From: an uncultured Sphingomonadaceae bacterium
GTDB lineage: Bacteria; Pseudomonadota; Alphaproteobacteria; Sphingomonadales; Sphingomonadaceae
Reading direction: 5' to 3'
Assembly: GCA_947258815.1 (NCBI GenBank)
Contig: CAMYJW010000014.1
Span: 110,018 to 174,017, forward strand
DNA: 64,000 nt
Shown here: positions 10,710 to 19,481 of the stretch, one piece after another
Numbering within the stretch: position 1 is the first letter of the stretch
Layout: every line of letters starts with the position of its first letter
The notes under the pieces: model-generated
Databases searched by the model: none
What the model was told of the DNA's origin: nothing
The model's input: the letters and a program-made list of their open reading frames with translations, nothing else
Position numbers and translations under genes: made by a program

Positions 10710-11275
10710 TTTTCGATGCCTTTCACAACCTTGGACACGACTTTGTCGTGCGGGCCTTCTCCGCTGATCACGTGAACGGGTGCCTGCGAATAGGCATCTT
10801 TTCGCGAATCGCGCAGCCGCTTGAGAATGGCGCGCGGATCACCTTGTTTGAGCAGCGGGCGATTGTCCTTGCGGGCCGTGCGTTCAACCAGCGTATCGAT
10901 ATCGGCATCAAGCCAGACGGCAATCGCCTTGTCCAGAATCAGTGATCGCGTCTGTTCGTCGCAAAATGCGCCGCCGCCCGTTGCGATCACTTTCCCGCCG
11001 CCGTCTTGCTCAAGCAGGCGCGCGATCACCCTGCGTTCTCCATCGCGAAAATAGTCTTCGCCAAACTGTTCGAATATTTCCGGAATTGCCATCCGCGCGG
11101 ATTTCTCAATTTCGTCATCGGCATCCACGAACGAGAATCCGAGTGCGGCGGCCAGCCTTTTGCCAACACTCGATTTGCCGACTCCCATCATACCGACGAG
11201 CACAATCGGCCGGTCGATCCGCGCTGCCACCGCGGCAAGCGGTGGATCGGCGTGTTGAGTTTTTCCAACGTCCAT
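10700..11275 (-). CDS. aroK: Shikimate kinase
   Basis: A 191-residue P-loop kinase that phosphorylates shikimate. The Walker A motif is LVGMMGVGKSSVG, the substrate-binding DADDEIE follows, GGGAF forms the shikimate-binding glycine stretch, and the lid Arg region RPLLKQGDP is present. A longer in-frame start at 11353 exists, but the added residues are low-quality coding sequence; ATG at 11275 (MDVGKTQ) gives the usual N-terminal length. Upstream of aroB with overlapping ends. Confidence 0.95.
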   Translation of the reverse strand: MDVGKTQHADPPLAAVAARIDRPIVLVGMMGVGKSSVGKRLAAALGFSFVDADDEIEKSARMAIPEIFEQFGEDYFRDGERRVIARLLEQDGGGKVIATGGGAFCDEQTRSLILDKAIAVWLDADIDTLVERTARKDNRPLLKQGDPRAILKRLRDSRKDAYSQAPVHVISGEGPHDKVVSKVVKGIEKWL

Positions 11276-11345
11276 TGCAGCACAGGCTATAGATGGGCTA
11301 ACCGGCCATGCAAGTATCGGCGAAGGGATGAGAGTGATAACTGAC

Positions 11346-11480
11346 ATGCGCATGAGCAGGGTATTGGCAATCCTTGGCGTGGTTTGCGTGCTGGTCGTGG
11401 CTTTCGCCTGGCTGGACGGCGGGCGCGAACCCGTGCGCGAAATTGTTCAGCCGATCGCTACGCCGGGGCAAACGCAATGA
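11346..11480 (+). CDS. Small single-pass membrane protein (44 aa)
   Basis: A short frame, ATG at 11346, encoding 44 residues: a positively charged MRMSR start, one hydrophobic helix (VLAILGVVCVLVVAFAW, about residues 6-22), then a polar tail ending in TPGQTQ. Its stop overlaps the start of the next secreted protein (ATGA), which is the main evidence that it is real. Divergent from aroK. No function is known to me; a membrane partner for the downstream protein is possible but unproven. Confidence 0.6.
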   Translation: MRMSRVLAILGVVCVLVVAFAWLDGGREPVREIVQPIATPGQTQ

Positions 11481-13333
11481 GGTTGGCGGCGCTGCTGGGC
11501 GGAGCTGCTTTTGCGCTGACTTCGGTGTGGGCACTGGCGCAGGATGCGCCGGAATCGCTTCTGCCGCCCGGTTTTGATGATCCGGCGCCGGCACCAGCGC
11601 CCGCGCCGACACCCACGCCAGCTCCATCGCCCCCGCAGGATTCCGCGGGACCGGTTGCGTCTCCCGTTATTCAGCAGACCCCTGGAACCGGCGGAGCGCC
11701 CCCGGCGGCTTCCGCGCAAGCGCCGGATGAGGCGTTTCTCGCCAAATTGCCCTCGCTTGAAGAGCTTGAGGACATGACCCCGGAAGAGCTTGAGGAAGCG
11801 CTGGGCCTGAAGCCGGAGTTCGATATTCCCGCTGCGGCAAGGCGATCGCTCCGGCAGGTTGGCGTGATCGACCGGCGCGAAGGGGGTTTTGCCGCCAGAT
11901 CGCTTGCCGGTCAGAATGCGTCGCTGGTCAAGGCTTTGCTGGCGGGAAATCGCGGAATGCTGGTGTCGCGGTGGGGGCATATCCTGTTGCGGCGGGTGCT
12001 GGCGTCGCGTCTGGATGCACCCGATGGCATGAACCCGGCGGACTTTGCCGCTTTGCGAGCGGCACTGCTGGTGCGCATGGGCGAAGCCGAAGCGGCGCGC
12101 GCGATCGTTCAGGATGTCGATCCGCGCAATTATACTCCAGAGCTGACCGATGCGGCGCTCGACGCCTATATCGCCAGCGCTGATTTTACCGGCATTTGTC
12201 CGTCGGTGATGACCCGCGGAAGTGAGCGGGAAGACCCGCAGTGGGAAACGGCAAGGTTGATCTGCAGCGCTTTTCGCGGGGACGGGAACTATGCGCTTCG
12301 CCGCATGGACCGGGCGATCAAGGACAAGACAATGCCCGGCATCGATCTGCGGCTGGCCCAGAAATACGCGGGCGCCGCAGGAAAGGCGCGTCGGGCAGTG
12401 GCGATCGAATGGGACGATGTCAAAGACATGAATCCCTGGCGATATGGCCTGACGATCGCGGTTGGTCTGGAACCGCCTGAGCGGCTGATGAAATCGGCTG
12501 GCAGGCGCTATGCGGCAACGGCGGCTCTCGCGCCGATGCTCGGTCTTGAAAGCCGCGCCAGGGCTGCCGATCGCGCGGCGGGAATGGGCGTTCTATCAAG
12601 CACGGCGATGATAGACCTCTACAGCCAGATATATGTCACCGAAGGGATGTCTGACGAATGGTCGGGCAGGGCAGACAGCTTGCGCGATGCCTATACGCTT
12701 GCCGATCCTTCGGCGCGGCTTGTGGCAATGCAGGAACTGTGGTCCGAAGCGCCGGGCGCGCTCGAACGATATTCGCGCATGGTTCTTACCGCATTTGCCG
12801 CTGCGCGCATGCCGGTCGATGCGGGGCTGAGAGACAGCGCGCCCGGCCTTGTTGCTTCCATGTTGACAGCAGGGCTCGATCGCAACGCCATGCGCTGGAA
12901 CGATGTTGCCGAACAGGGAAGCGAGACATGGGCCTTGCTTGCTCTTGCCGAGCCCAAACCGGCGGCTGTCGTTGATGAGGGGGCGCTGGATGCGTTCTTT
13001 GACGATGATGAAAGCATCGAACTGCGTAAATCCGCGTTTCTGCTGGCGGGACTGGCCGGGCTGGGGCGGCTCTCTCCCGAAACGAAAACAGGGTTTGAAG
13101 AGCGGCTGGGGATCGATCTTGACGCGCCATCTCATTGGGCGTGGTTGATAAACAGGGCGGCGCAACAGCGTAATCCGGGGCTGGTGGCGTTGCTCGCCAC
13201 GCTGGGCATGCAAGGCCCGGACTGGAGCAAAATGACGCCGCGCTACCTTTTCAACATTGTTTCGGCGCTGCGCCGGGCCGGGCTGGAGGCTGAGGCGCGA
13301 ATGATTGCGGCAGAAGCCGTCGCGCGGGCCTGA
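11477..13333 (+). CDS. Large exported protein of unknown function, Pro/Ala-rich N-terminus
   Basis: A 618-residue protein. The ATG at 11477 overlaps the previous stop and opens a clear signal peptide (MRLAALLGGAAFALTSVWALAQ). Next comes a low-complexity linker of alternating Ala-Pro and Thr-Pro (about residues 35-75), then a short acidic EELEDMTPEELEEALGL patch and a long Ala/Leu/Arg-rich region that looks like helical repeats, with no cysteine-rich or catalytic motif that I recognise. Periplasmic or envelope-associated location is predicted. It is followed by xerD after 42 bp. Function unknown. Confidence 0.75.
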   Translation: MRLAALLGGAAFALTSVWALAQDAPESLLPPGFDDPAPAPAPAPTPTPAPSPPQDSAGPVASPVIQQTPGTGGAPPAASAQAPDEAFLAKLPSLEELEDMTPEELEEALGLKPEFDIPAAARRSLRQVGVIDRREGGFAARSLAGQNASLVKALLAGNRGMLVSRWGHILLRRVLASRLDAPDGMNPADFAALRAALLVRMGEAEAARAIVQDVDPRNYTPELTDAALDAYIASADFTGICPSVMTRGSEREDPQWETARLICSAFRGDGNYALRRMDRAIKDKTMPGIDLRLAQKYAGAAGKARRAVAIEWDDVKDMNPWRYGLTIAVGLEPPERLMKSAGRRYAATAALAPMLGLESRARAADRAAGMGVLSSTAMIDLYSQIYVTEGMSDEWSGRADSLRDAYTLADPSARLVAMQELWSEAPGALERYSRMVLTAFAAARMPVDAGLRDSAPGLVASMLTAGLDRNAMRWNDVAEQGSETWALLALAEPKPAAVVDEGALDAFFDDDESIELRKSAFLLAGLAGLGRLSPETKTGFEERLGIDLDAPSHWAWLINRAAQQRNPGLVALLATLGMQGPDWSKMTPRYLFNIVSALRRAGLEAEARMIAAEAVARA

Positions 13334-13375
13334 AAGTTTCGCGATGCAGGCAAACCCCGAACCGGGTGATGAGGG

Positions 13376-14260
13376 GTGAGCGCCGCCGGTGCGATTGACC
13401 GGTTTCTGAACATGCTCGCGGCGGAGCGGGGCGCAGCGGCAAACACGCTTGCCGCTTATCGTCGTGATCTGGAGTCCGCCGAACAGGCGATCGGCAGCCT
13501 TGAAAACGCCGATGGCGATGCTCTGGCCGGGCTGGGCGGGCACTGGGCAGATCTTGCCGCGTCCAGTCTGGCGCGCAGATGCTCAGCCTTGCGACAGTTC
13601 TATGGTTTTCTGGTCGATGAAGGCGTGCGCGCCGACGATCCATCGCCTGCCCTGCCGCGCCCGCGCAGCCGCAGGCCATTGCCGCGCCTTCTTTCCCACG
13701 AAGAGGTCAAAACTTTTCTCGAACAGGCCGAAAACGAAGCGGCAGGCGGCTCGCCCCGTCCGGTGCGTCTGCTGACATTGCTTGAATTGCTTTATGGTTC
13801 CGGCCTTCGGGCGAGTGAGCTTGTTTCGCTTCCGCTCATGGCCGTCCCGCGTGACGCGCCGTTTCTGACGGTTACCGGCAAGGGCGGGCAAGAGCGTATG
13901 GTGCCGGTAAGCGGGCGGGCGAAAGCCGCGCTTTCCAGCTGGCTGGCGGTGCGCCAAAGCGATTCGCGGTTCCTGTTCCCGTCGCGCGGAAAAGCAGGCC
14001 ACTTAACCCGCATCCGCCTGTTTCAGCTTTTGCGCGAGCTGGCCGCAAGGGCCGGAATTGCGCCGGAAAAAGTCTCGCCCCATGTGCTTCGTCATGCCTT
14101 TGCCACGCATCTGCTTGAAGGCGGCGCCGATCTGCGCGTGCTGCAAAGCCTGCTTGGACACGCGGATATTGCGACGACCCAGATTTATACGCACGTTGAT
14201 AGCGCGCGGCTTGTCGCACTCGTCAATGCGCGCCATCCGCTTGGCGCGGGTGCGCGGTGA
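13376..14260 (+). CDS. xerD: Tyrosine recombinase XerD
   Basis: A 294-residue site-specific recombinase that, with XerC, resolves chromosome dimers at dif. The N-terminal SAM-like core-binding domain spans about residues 1-90. The catalytic domain contains Arg145 (GLRASELVSL), Lys169 (TGKGGQER), His236-x-x-Arg239 (HVLRH), His262 (LLGHADI) and nucleophile Tyr271 (QIYTHVD), so the active site is complete. It starts with GTG preceded by GAGGG. It is in housekeeping sequence far from the island, so it is unlikely to be a mobile-element integrase. Confidence 0.92.
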   Translation: MSAAGAIDRFLNMLAAERGAAANTLAAYRRDLESAEQAIGSLENADGDALAGLGGHWADLAASSLARRCSALRQFYGFLVDEGVRADDPSPALPRPRSRRPLPRLLSHEEVKTFLEQAENEAAGGSPRPVRLLTLLELLYGSGLRASELVSLPLMAVPRDAPFLTVTGKGGQERMVPVSGRAKAALSSWLAVRQSDSRFLFPSRGKAGHLTRIRLFQLLRELAARAGIAPEKVSPHVLRHAFATHLLEGGADLRVLQSLLGHADIATTQIYTHVDSARLVALVNARHPLGAGAR

Positions 14261-14375
14261 CATCGGGGGCGGACACAGACGATGGCGGACGCGCATGCAG
14301 CCGGAGCCGGGGCGTTGAGTTGCAGCCCTGTCACGGCTAGGTAACAGTTTGATAACCATCGCAGGAGTTCCCGCT

Positions 14376-15896
14376 ATGCCCAAGTTCATGTCGTCCCGGC
14401 CCATGACTGTGACGCGCAAGATTTTGGCGCTTTCCACAGTCGCGACAGGCGCGTTCGTGTTGCAGAGCTGCTCCACGCCAGGTGGTGGTTCCGAAGCGAC
14501 CGCCGGTTTGCCAACGACGGTTGAATCGATCAGCGAGAAAGACAAGGCCCAGGGCGCGAAAGCGCATCCCCAGCTGCTTGCGGAGTTTGGCGGCAAGGTT
14601 GAAGGACCGCAGTTTTCCTATGTCGAAACGGTCGGAAAAAATATCGCGATCCAGTCTGGCATGAGCAATGCGACCGGTGATTTTACCGTCACGTTGCTCA
14701 ATTCGCCGGTGAACAATGCGTTCGCGATTCCGGGTGGCTATGTTTACGTCACGCGCCAACTGGCCGCGCTGATGAACAACGAGGCCGAAATGGCTGGCGT
14801 GCTTGGCCATGAAGTCGGCCACGTCGCCGCGCGCCACTCGGCAAAGCGACAGAAGACGGCGACACGCAATTCGGTGATCGGTGTGGTCGGCACGATTCTT
14901 TCAGGCGTGTTGCTGGGCGATTCGGGGTTGGGTCGGCTTGGTCAGCAGGTTTTTTCACAAGGTTCGCAATTGCTTACCTTGTCCTATTCGCGTTCGCAGG
15001 AACTTGAGGCTGATAATCTGGGTATCGAATACCTGAAGCGCGCCGGATACGATCCGCGCGCAATGTCGACGGTTCTGGAAAGCCTTGCCCGGCAAAACCA
15101 GCTCGAAGCGAAAATGCGCGGAACCGCCAATCAGGCACCCGAATGGGCATCGACTCACCCCGCACCCGAAACACGGGTTCCCGCGGCGCTGAATCGCGCA
15201 GGCGCGAATGCCACGGGTATGACCAATCGCAACACTTATCTCACCCGGATCGACGGGATGACCTATGGAGATGATCCCAAGCAGGGAATCGTCAACGGAC
15301 GAAACTTCACGCATCCCGAACTGTTGCTGAAATTTCAGGCGCCTGACGGGTTTTACATGATTAACGGCACGCGGGCTGTCTCGATCAATGGTCAGTCCGG
15401 GAAGGCGCAGTTCTCGGGTGCGAAATATTCCGGTGATCTTGGCGCCTATGTCAGCGCCGCATTTGCCGCGCTGAGCAGCCAGGGACAGCAGAAGATTGCG
15501 CCCGCCGAAATCAACAGGAGAACGATCAACGGGCTGCCGGCAGCCTATGGCGTGGCGCGGGTCAACAATGGGAACGGACAGGTTGAAGTGGTCGTGATGG
15601 CTTATGAATTCGCCAAGGACCGGGCCTATCATTTCATGACAATCGCGCCGGTTGGAAAAAGCGCGGTGTTCAGCCCGATGTTCAGTTCGATGCGGCGAAT
15701 CTCAAAAGCCGAAGCGGGTCAGGTCAAGGCGCGCAAGATCGATGTTGTCACGGTGAAATCCGGTGATTCGCTGCAATCACTCGCCGGAAAAATGGCGTTC
15801 GATGAAAACAGGCTCGATCGGTTTCTCGTGTTGAACGGCCTGAACGCAAGTTCAAAGCTGACGGCGGGCTCAAAAGTGAAGATCGTTACGTACTGA
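14376..15896 (+). CDS. M48-family zinc metallopeptidase, lipoprotein, LysM-like tail
   Basis: A 506-residue predicted outer-envelope protease. The N-terminus is a lipoprotein signal with lipobox VLQSC (Cys32). The zinc motif HEVGH is at residues 145-149, with a downstream ELEADNLGIEYL segment supplying the third ligand, as in BepA/LoiP-type quality-control peptidases. The C-terminal 50 or so residues (VKSGDSLQSLAGKMAF... LTAGSKVKIV) resemble a LysM peptidoglycan-binding module. ATG 14376 has AGGAG eight bases upstream and is preferred over TTG 14349. It is monocistronic between xerD and the oppositely oriented pilin genes. Confidence 0.9.
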   Translation: MPKFMSSRPMTVTRKILALSTVATGAFVLQSCSTPGGGSEATAGLPTTVESISEKDKAQGAKAHPQLLAEFGGKVEGPQFSYVETVGKNIAIQSGMSNATGDFTVTLLNSPVNNAFAIPGGYVYVTRQLAALMNNEAEMAGVLGHEVGHVAARHSAKRQKTATRNSVIGVVGTILSGVLLGDSGLGRLGQQVFSQGSQLLTLSYSRSQELEADNLGIEYLKRAGYDPRAMSTVLESLARQNQLEAKMRGTANQAPEWASTHPAPETRVPAALNRAGANATGMTNRNTYLTRIDGMTYGDDPKQGIVNGRNFTHPELLLKFQAPDGFYMINGTRAVSINGQSGKAQFSGAKYSGDLGAYVSAAFAALSSQGQQKIAPAEINRRTINGLPAAYGVARVNNGNGQVEVVVMAYEFAKDRAYHFMTIAPVGKSAVFSPMFSSMRRISKAEAGQVKARKIDVVTVKSGDSLQSLAGKMAFDENRLDRFLVLNGLNASSKLTAGSKVKIVTY

Positions 15897-15963
15897 TAAA
15901 ACCGGATGAGCGCCGAGCGCGAATCGCCTGACGCTCAAGTTGCGCACACAGGGCCGGTTTATG

Positions 15964-15998
15964 CAAAAGAAAGGGGCGGCAGGTTTCCCCGCCGCCCC
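15964..15998 (-). terminator. Rho-independent terminator of the Flp pilin genes
   Basis: On the minus strand GGGGCGGC pairs with GCCGCCCC across a 10-nt loop and runs straight into TTTCTTTT. It sits 27 bp after the first Flp pilin stop, so it should end pilin transcripts. On the plus strand the T-run is missing, although the hairpin could still serve the M48 gene. Confidence 0.8.
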
Positions 15999-16024
15999 GA
16001 TCTGCTTAGAGAAGTTCGCCGAAC

Positions 16025-16198
16025 TTAGGATTCAGCGTCTTTCATCTTCTTCGAAGCGGTGTTGAAGGTCGACTCAAGCTGGCCGCCCATGCCCTGCATG
16101 GCTGAAATAGCAGCAACGGCGATCAGTGCAGCGATCAGACCGTATTCAATTGCAGTAGCGCCTTCGCTGTTACGAAGCATCTTTTTGATGAATTTCAT
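16025..16198 (-). CDS. Flp/Fap-type IVb pilin
   Basis: A 57-residue pilin precursor missed by length filters. After a basic leader (MKFIKKMLRNSEG) comes the Flp signature ATAIEYGLIAALIAVAAISA, with the conserved Glu-Tyr pair following the prepilin peptidase site. AGGAGA lies six bases upstream of the ATG. It would be processed by a TadV/CpaA-type peptidase and assembled into Flp pili for adhesion. No tad/cpa secretion genes are in the window. Confidence 0.92.
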   Translation of the reverse strand: MKFIKKMLRNSEGATAIEYGLIAALIAVAAISAMQGMGGQLESTFNTASKKMKDAES

Positions 16199-16294
16199 GT
16201 TGTATCTCCTGGTTTGCAGTCTTCAGTACCCGATCCAAATCGACATCTGTCTCTTCGGACAATTCGTCTCTAGGTTGAAAGTCTTGAGAAAAAC

Positions 16295-16483
16295 TTAATT
16301 GAGGGCCCGCTCAGTTGCTTCTTTCTGATTCTCCGCAACGGTCGCCCACAGACCGTTGTTCTCATCCGCAAGTCCATCGACAGCGGCGATGAGGCCAATA
16401 ACGATCGCGGCACAAATGATGCCGTATTCGATCGCGGACGTGCCGCTCTCGTCCTTCAAGAAATTGTTCAGTCTTTGCTTCAT
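16295..16483 (-). CDS. Second Flp-type pilin
   Basis: A 62-residue paralogue of the neighbouring pilin, with leader MKQRLNNFLKDESG, core TSAIEYGIICAAIVIGLIAAV and a more polar, acidic C-terminus. The Glu-Tyr pair is conserved, while a Cys sits in the hydrophobic helix. The pair is tandem on the minus strand with about 96 bp between them, suggesting separate expression or a major/minor pilin arrangement, with the shared terminator downstream of the first. Confidence 0.9.
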   Translation of the reverse strand: MKQRLNNFLKDESGTSAIEYGIICAAIVIGLIAAVDGLADENNGLWATVAENQKEATERALN

Positions 16484-16560
16484 GATCGAAGAGCCCTGGG
16501 TTCCCCCGCATTACGATGGAGCGGATTTCTCAACTCGGGGTAAACTTTGTGATAAATCGA

Positions 16561-17004
16561 ATGCTTAATATGAAAAAAAACTCGACACCCCTGTTCGTGA
16601 CCGCACTCGCCTTGCGCGACGATACGGGCCGGATCCTGTTACAGAAGCGGCGTTCGGGAAGCGTTCACGGCGGTTTATGGGAATTCCCCGGGGGCAAGAT
16701 TGAGCACGGGGAATCGCCGGAATCGGCCCTTGTCAGGGAAATTGATGAAGAACTGGGGCTTTGCCTTCGCGTTTCAGACCTTGAGCCCGTAACGTTTGCA
16801 AGCAGCGATTCTGTGCCGGACGGGGGTGCGCGGCCACTTGTCATTTTTCTTTACATGTGCCGGACATGGAATGGTGAGCCGCGCTGTCTTGGCGGTGAAG
16901 AAATCGCCTGGTGCGCGCCGGAACTGATCGCGAATCTTGATATGCCGCCGCTTGATTATCCGCTTGCGGAGAGGCTTTTGCGTCTGCTTGTGCCAAAGGA
17001 CTGA
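16561..17004 (+). CDS. mutT: MutT-like Nudix hydrolase (8-oxo-dGTP diphosphatase type)
   Basis: About 147 residues. The Nudix box is complete: GGKIEHGESPESALVREIDEELGL. The fold starts at TPLFVTALALRDDTG, and the C-terminal IAWCAPELI segment matches MutT-type enzymes that clean oxidised dGTP from the nucleotide pool. Start is uncertain: ATG 16561, ATG 16570 and GTG 16549 (after GGGGTAA) are all in frame, differing only outside the fold. Divergent from the pilin genes and upstream of tRNA-Arg. Confidence 0.85.
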   Translation: MLNMKKNSTPLFVTALALRDDTGRILLQKRRSGSVHGGLWEFPGGKIEHGESPESALVREIDEELGLCLRVSDLEPVTFASSDSVPDGGARPLVIFLYMCRTWNGEPRCLGGEEIAWCAPELIANLDMPPLDYPLAERLLRLLVPKD

Positions 17005-17053
17005 TCGTGGCGCTTGCAATATGGCGAAGCTCTTTCTATGTGCGCTTCTCCTC

Positions 17054-17130
17054 GCGCCCGTAGCTCAGCTGGATAGAGCATCAGACTACGAATCTGAGGG
17101 TCGGGCGTTCGAATCGCTCCGGGCGCGCCA
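17054..17130 (+). tRNA. tRNA-Arg (anticodon ACG)
   Basis: A 77-nt cloverleaf: acceptor GCGCCCG with CGGGCGC, anticodon stem TCAGA/TCTGA around loop CTACGAA (anticodon ACG, edited to ICG by TadA), T-loop GTTCGAATC, discriminator G and encoded CCA. It is followed by a strong terminator. Confidence 0.97.
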
Positions 17131-17158
17131 TTTTCCTTCGGGAGATGGCCTGGATGAT

Positions 17159-17188
17159 ACGGGCGGCGAAAGCCGCCCGTTTTTGTTT
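17159..17188 (+). terminator. Rho-independent terminator after tRNA-Arg
   Basis: A nine-pair perfect stem ACGGGCGGC/GCCGCCCGT with a GAAA tetraloop is followed by TTTTTGTTT. It lies about 30 nt after the tRNA CCA end. Confidence 0.9.
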
Positions 17189-17351
17189 GTGCTGAAACAG
17201 ACTGGTCGAAGGCCGCAACCCGAGGCTGTATGAAGATGGCTGTGTCATTCGGGCAATCGACAAACCTTCCATGATCCGCCATTCGGGAAACCTGTCGAAT
17301 GGCGCGCGTGTTGCGCGCAAAATTGAAGGCAAATTGAAGGAGTGTGACCGA

Positions 17352-17960
17352 ATGGACAGCCACGAAATCGCGGATCCGTTCAGCCCGGAAGGCAAGTTGC
17401 CGGTCCCGGACGATGTGCAGGATGCGGTTCGCACATTGCTGCGCTGGGCTGGTGACGATCCCGACAGGGAAGGTCTGCGCGATACACCGGCGCGCGTAGG
17501 CCGTGCCTGGAAAGAGTATTGCCTGGGGTATGGCGAAGACCCGGCCATTCATCTCTCACGCGTGTTTGAGGAAGTGGGCGGCTACGATGAAGTCGTGCTG
17601 CTCAAGGATATTCCGTTTCATTCGCACTGTGAACATCACATGGCGCCGATCATTGGCAAGGCGGCGATTGCCTATCTGCCCAAGGATCACGTTGTCGGAA
17701 TCTCAAAACTTGCGCGTGTGCTTCATGGGTTTGCGCGGCGATTGCAGATTCAGGAGCGGCTGACCGCGGAAGTCGCGCAGTGCATCTGGGATCATCTGAA
17801 GCCGCGCGGCGTTGCCGTTGTGATAGAGGCGAGCCATGCCTGTATGACCGCGCGCGGCGTGCGCACGCCCGGCGTGGGCATGGTCACCAGCCAGATGATG
17901 GGTGTGTTTCTCGACGATCAGCGCAGCCGCAAGGAAGTGCTCAGCCTGATGGGCTACTGA
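17352..17960 (+). CDS. folE: GTP cyclohydrolase I
   Basis: A 202-residue enzyme converting GTP to 7,8-dihydroneopterin triphosphate, the entry step to folate. Zinc ligands are in HSHCEHH and ASHACMTARGVR, and LARVLHGFARRLQIQERLT is a family signature. ATG 17352 is chosen because GGAGTG precedes it and the in-frame extension to 17271 is unsupported. Convergent with the downstream SDR gene. Confidence 0.95.
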   Translation: MDSHEIADPFSPEGKLPVPDDVQDAVRTLLRWAGDDPDREGLRDTPARVGRAWKEYCLGYGEDPAIHLSRVFEEVGGYDEVVLLKDIPFHSHCEHHMAPIIGKAAIAYLPKDHVVGISKLARVLHGFARRLQIQERLTAEVAQCIWDHLKPRGVAVVIEASHACMTARGVRTPGVGMVTSQMMGVFLDDQRSRKEVLSLMGY

Positions 17961-18004
17961 CCGGGACAAGGGAAGGGGCCGGCCGCCGGTGGGCGGCGCC
18001 TCGA

Positions 18005-18685
18005 TCAGCAGTTGCGTGTCACCGGGATCAGCGCGCCCGTTACCGCGCCCGATTGCGCGCTCGCCAGGAACAGGATGACATCCGCGATCGATTCAGGCGT
18101 TACCCAGTCCGAGGGGTCCGCATCGGGCATGTCCTTGCGGTTGGTCGGCGTGTCGATAATGCTGGGGAGCACGGCGTTGACGGTGACGCTGGTTCCCGCC
18201 AGTTCTTCGGCAAGCGCTTCGGTCAGGCGGTGAACCCCCGATTTTGACGCTGCGTAAGCGCCCATGCCCATACCGGCCTTGATTGCCGCACCCGCGCCGA
18301 TATTGACGATGCGGCCGCATGAAGACTGGCAAAGTGAATCCAGCGCATGTTTGGTGATCGTAGCGGCGGACATAAGGTTCATCGATTGCATGCGGGCCCA
18401 TGTATCGATTTCACCGTCCGCCAGCGTTTCCCAGGCGAACCCGCCTGCAATGTTCACCAGCACGTCAATGCCGCCATGCGTGCCTGTCACCCGATCAAGT
18501 GCGGCGCCAGTCTGATCCGGGTCGGTCAGATCCACGCCGCCGATGTCGAGCGCGCCGGCAAGTGGCGATGGCGGGGCGCTGGAAAAGTCCACGCGTGCAA
18601 CCTTGTCGCCACGACTGGCGAATGCCTTTGCAACGGCCTGACCGAGGATTCCGAATCCACCGGTAACGATAACTGATTGGGTCAT
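18005..18685 (-). CDS. SDR-family oxidoreductase
   Basis: A 226-residue classical short-chain dehydrogenase. The cofactor motif is TGGFGILG near residue 8, the NAG-type motif appears as NIAGG, and the catalytic YxxxK is YAASK. The basic residues after the first beta-strand (ASRGDKVARVD) do not settle NAD versus NADP preference. The C-terminus ends in a short ALIPVTRNC. The substrate cannot be named. It is convergent with folE, and the gap holds a GC-rich palindrome. Confidence 0.85.
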   Translation of the reverse strand: MTQSVIVTGGFGILGQAVAKAFASRGDKVARVDFSSAPPSPLAGALDIGGVDLTDPDQTGAALDRVTGTHGGIDVLVNIAGGFAWETLADGEIDTWARMQSMNLMSAATITKHALDSLCQSSCGRIVNIGAGAAIKAGMGMGAYAASKSGVHRLTEALAEELAGTSVTVNAVLPSIIDTPTNRKDMPDADPSDWVTPESIADVILFLASAQSGAVTGALIPVTRNC

Positions 18686-18779
18686 GTTCCCTCGCGGCTA
18701 CTTTGGCTTGAAAAACTGGGGCTTGAATAACGGGGCCCCTGAACAACTGAGCCCTGACTTTCAGGCGCCCGGATATCCG

Positions 18780-18812
18780 GTCCGGCCCACACCATGGAAA
18801 GCCGGGCCGGAC
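18780..18812 (-). terminator. Hairpin downstream of peroxiredoxin gene
   Basis: GTCCGGCCC and GGGCCGGAC form a perfect nine-pair stem with a 15-nt loop, about 20 bp past the peroxiredoxin stop on the minus strand. There is no T-tract, so intrinsic termination is not certain. Confidence 0.4.
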
Positions 18813-18831
18813 AGGTTTTGTGCAATGCCGT

Positions 18832-19311
18832 TCAGAGCTGACCGAGCATGTGTTCCGCGGAACTGACGTTATATTCGCCCGCATCTTCGACGTTGAGCTT
18901 TTCAACCGTTCCGTCGTTGACGACCATCGACCATCGCGAACCGCGTTGCCCCAGGCCAAAGCCCGATCCGTCCATCGTCAGGCCCAAAGCCTGCGCCAGT
19001 TCGCCGTTGCCGTCTCCCAGCATGGTGATGTCGTCGCTTCCGTCGGCGCGGTTCCATGCGCCCATCACGAATGCATCGTTGACAGCGGTGCAGGCGATTT
19101 CGTCTATGCCATTCTGCTTGAGATCACCGGCCTTCTCTACATAGCTTGGCAGGTGCTTGGCCGAGCAGGTCGGCGTGAAAGCGCCGGGAACCGAAAACAG
19201 CGCGACGCGCCGGCCCTTGAAGTAATCGGCGGACTGGACCGGTTCAGGCCCGCTTTCGCCGGCTTTCATCAACTTCACGTCGGGCATCTTGTCACCAATG
19301 GCGATGGTCAT
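18832..19311 (-). CDS. Peroxiredoxin (Prx5-like)
   Basis: A 159-residue thiol peroxidase reducing H2O2 and organic peroxides. The peroxidatic Cys49 sits in PGAFTPTCS, which is diagnostic of the Prx5/hybrid group, and VKLMKAGESGPE plus the FKGRRVALFSV strand match the family. ATG 19311 with AGGAAA upstream is preferred over the longer frame at 19332. A glutaredoxin- or glutathione-linked reducing system is likely for this group but is not visible here. Confidence 0.92.
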   Translation of the reverse strand: MTIAIGDKMPDVKLMKAGESGPEPVQSADYFKGRRVALFSVPGAFTPTCSAKHLPSYVEKAGDLKQNGIDEIACTAVNDAFVMGAWNRADGSDDITMLGDGNGELAQALGLTMDGSGFGLGQRGSRWSMVVNDGTVEKLNVEDAGEYNVSSAEHMLGQL

Positions 19312-19481
19312 GGGGCATTTCCTTTGCTGCAAATGAATTCCGTTAGCGTCGAACGATATAAGGCGCTCTGATGATGGGGCAACGGGCGATGCGCAGCAAA
19401 TTTCGCCGGTGTGTTGCCGGAGCGGATGATTTTCCTGCTTTTGGCGATCTGGCGGCGGCAGGCCGGATTAGATTGCCAGTG

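Noticed and set aside
13376..14260. XerD as the integrase of the island
   Set aside because: It lies in conserved chromosome 36 kb away and matches housekeeping XerD; the island's integrase is more likely beyond the window.
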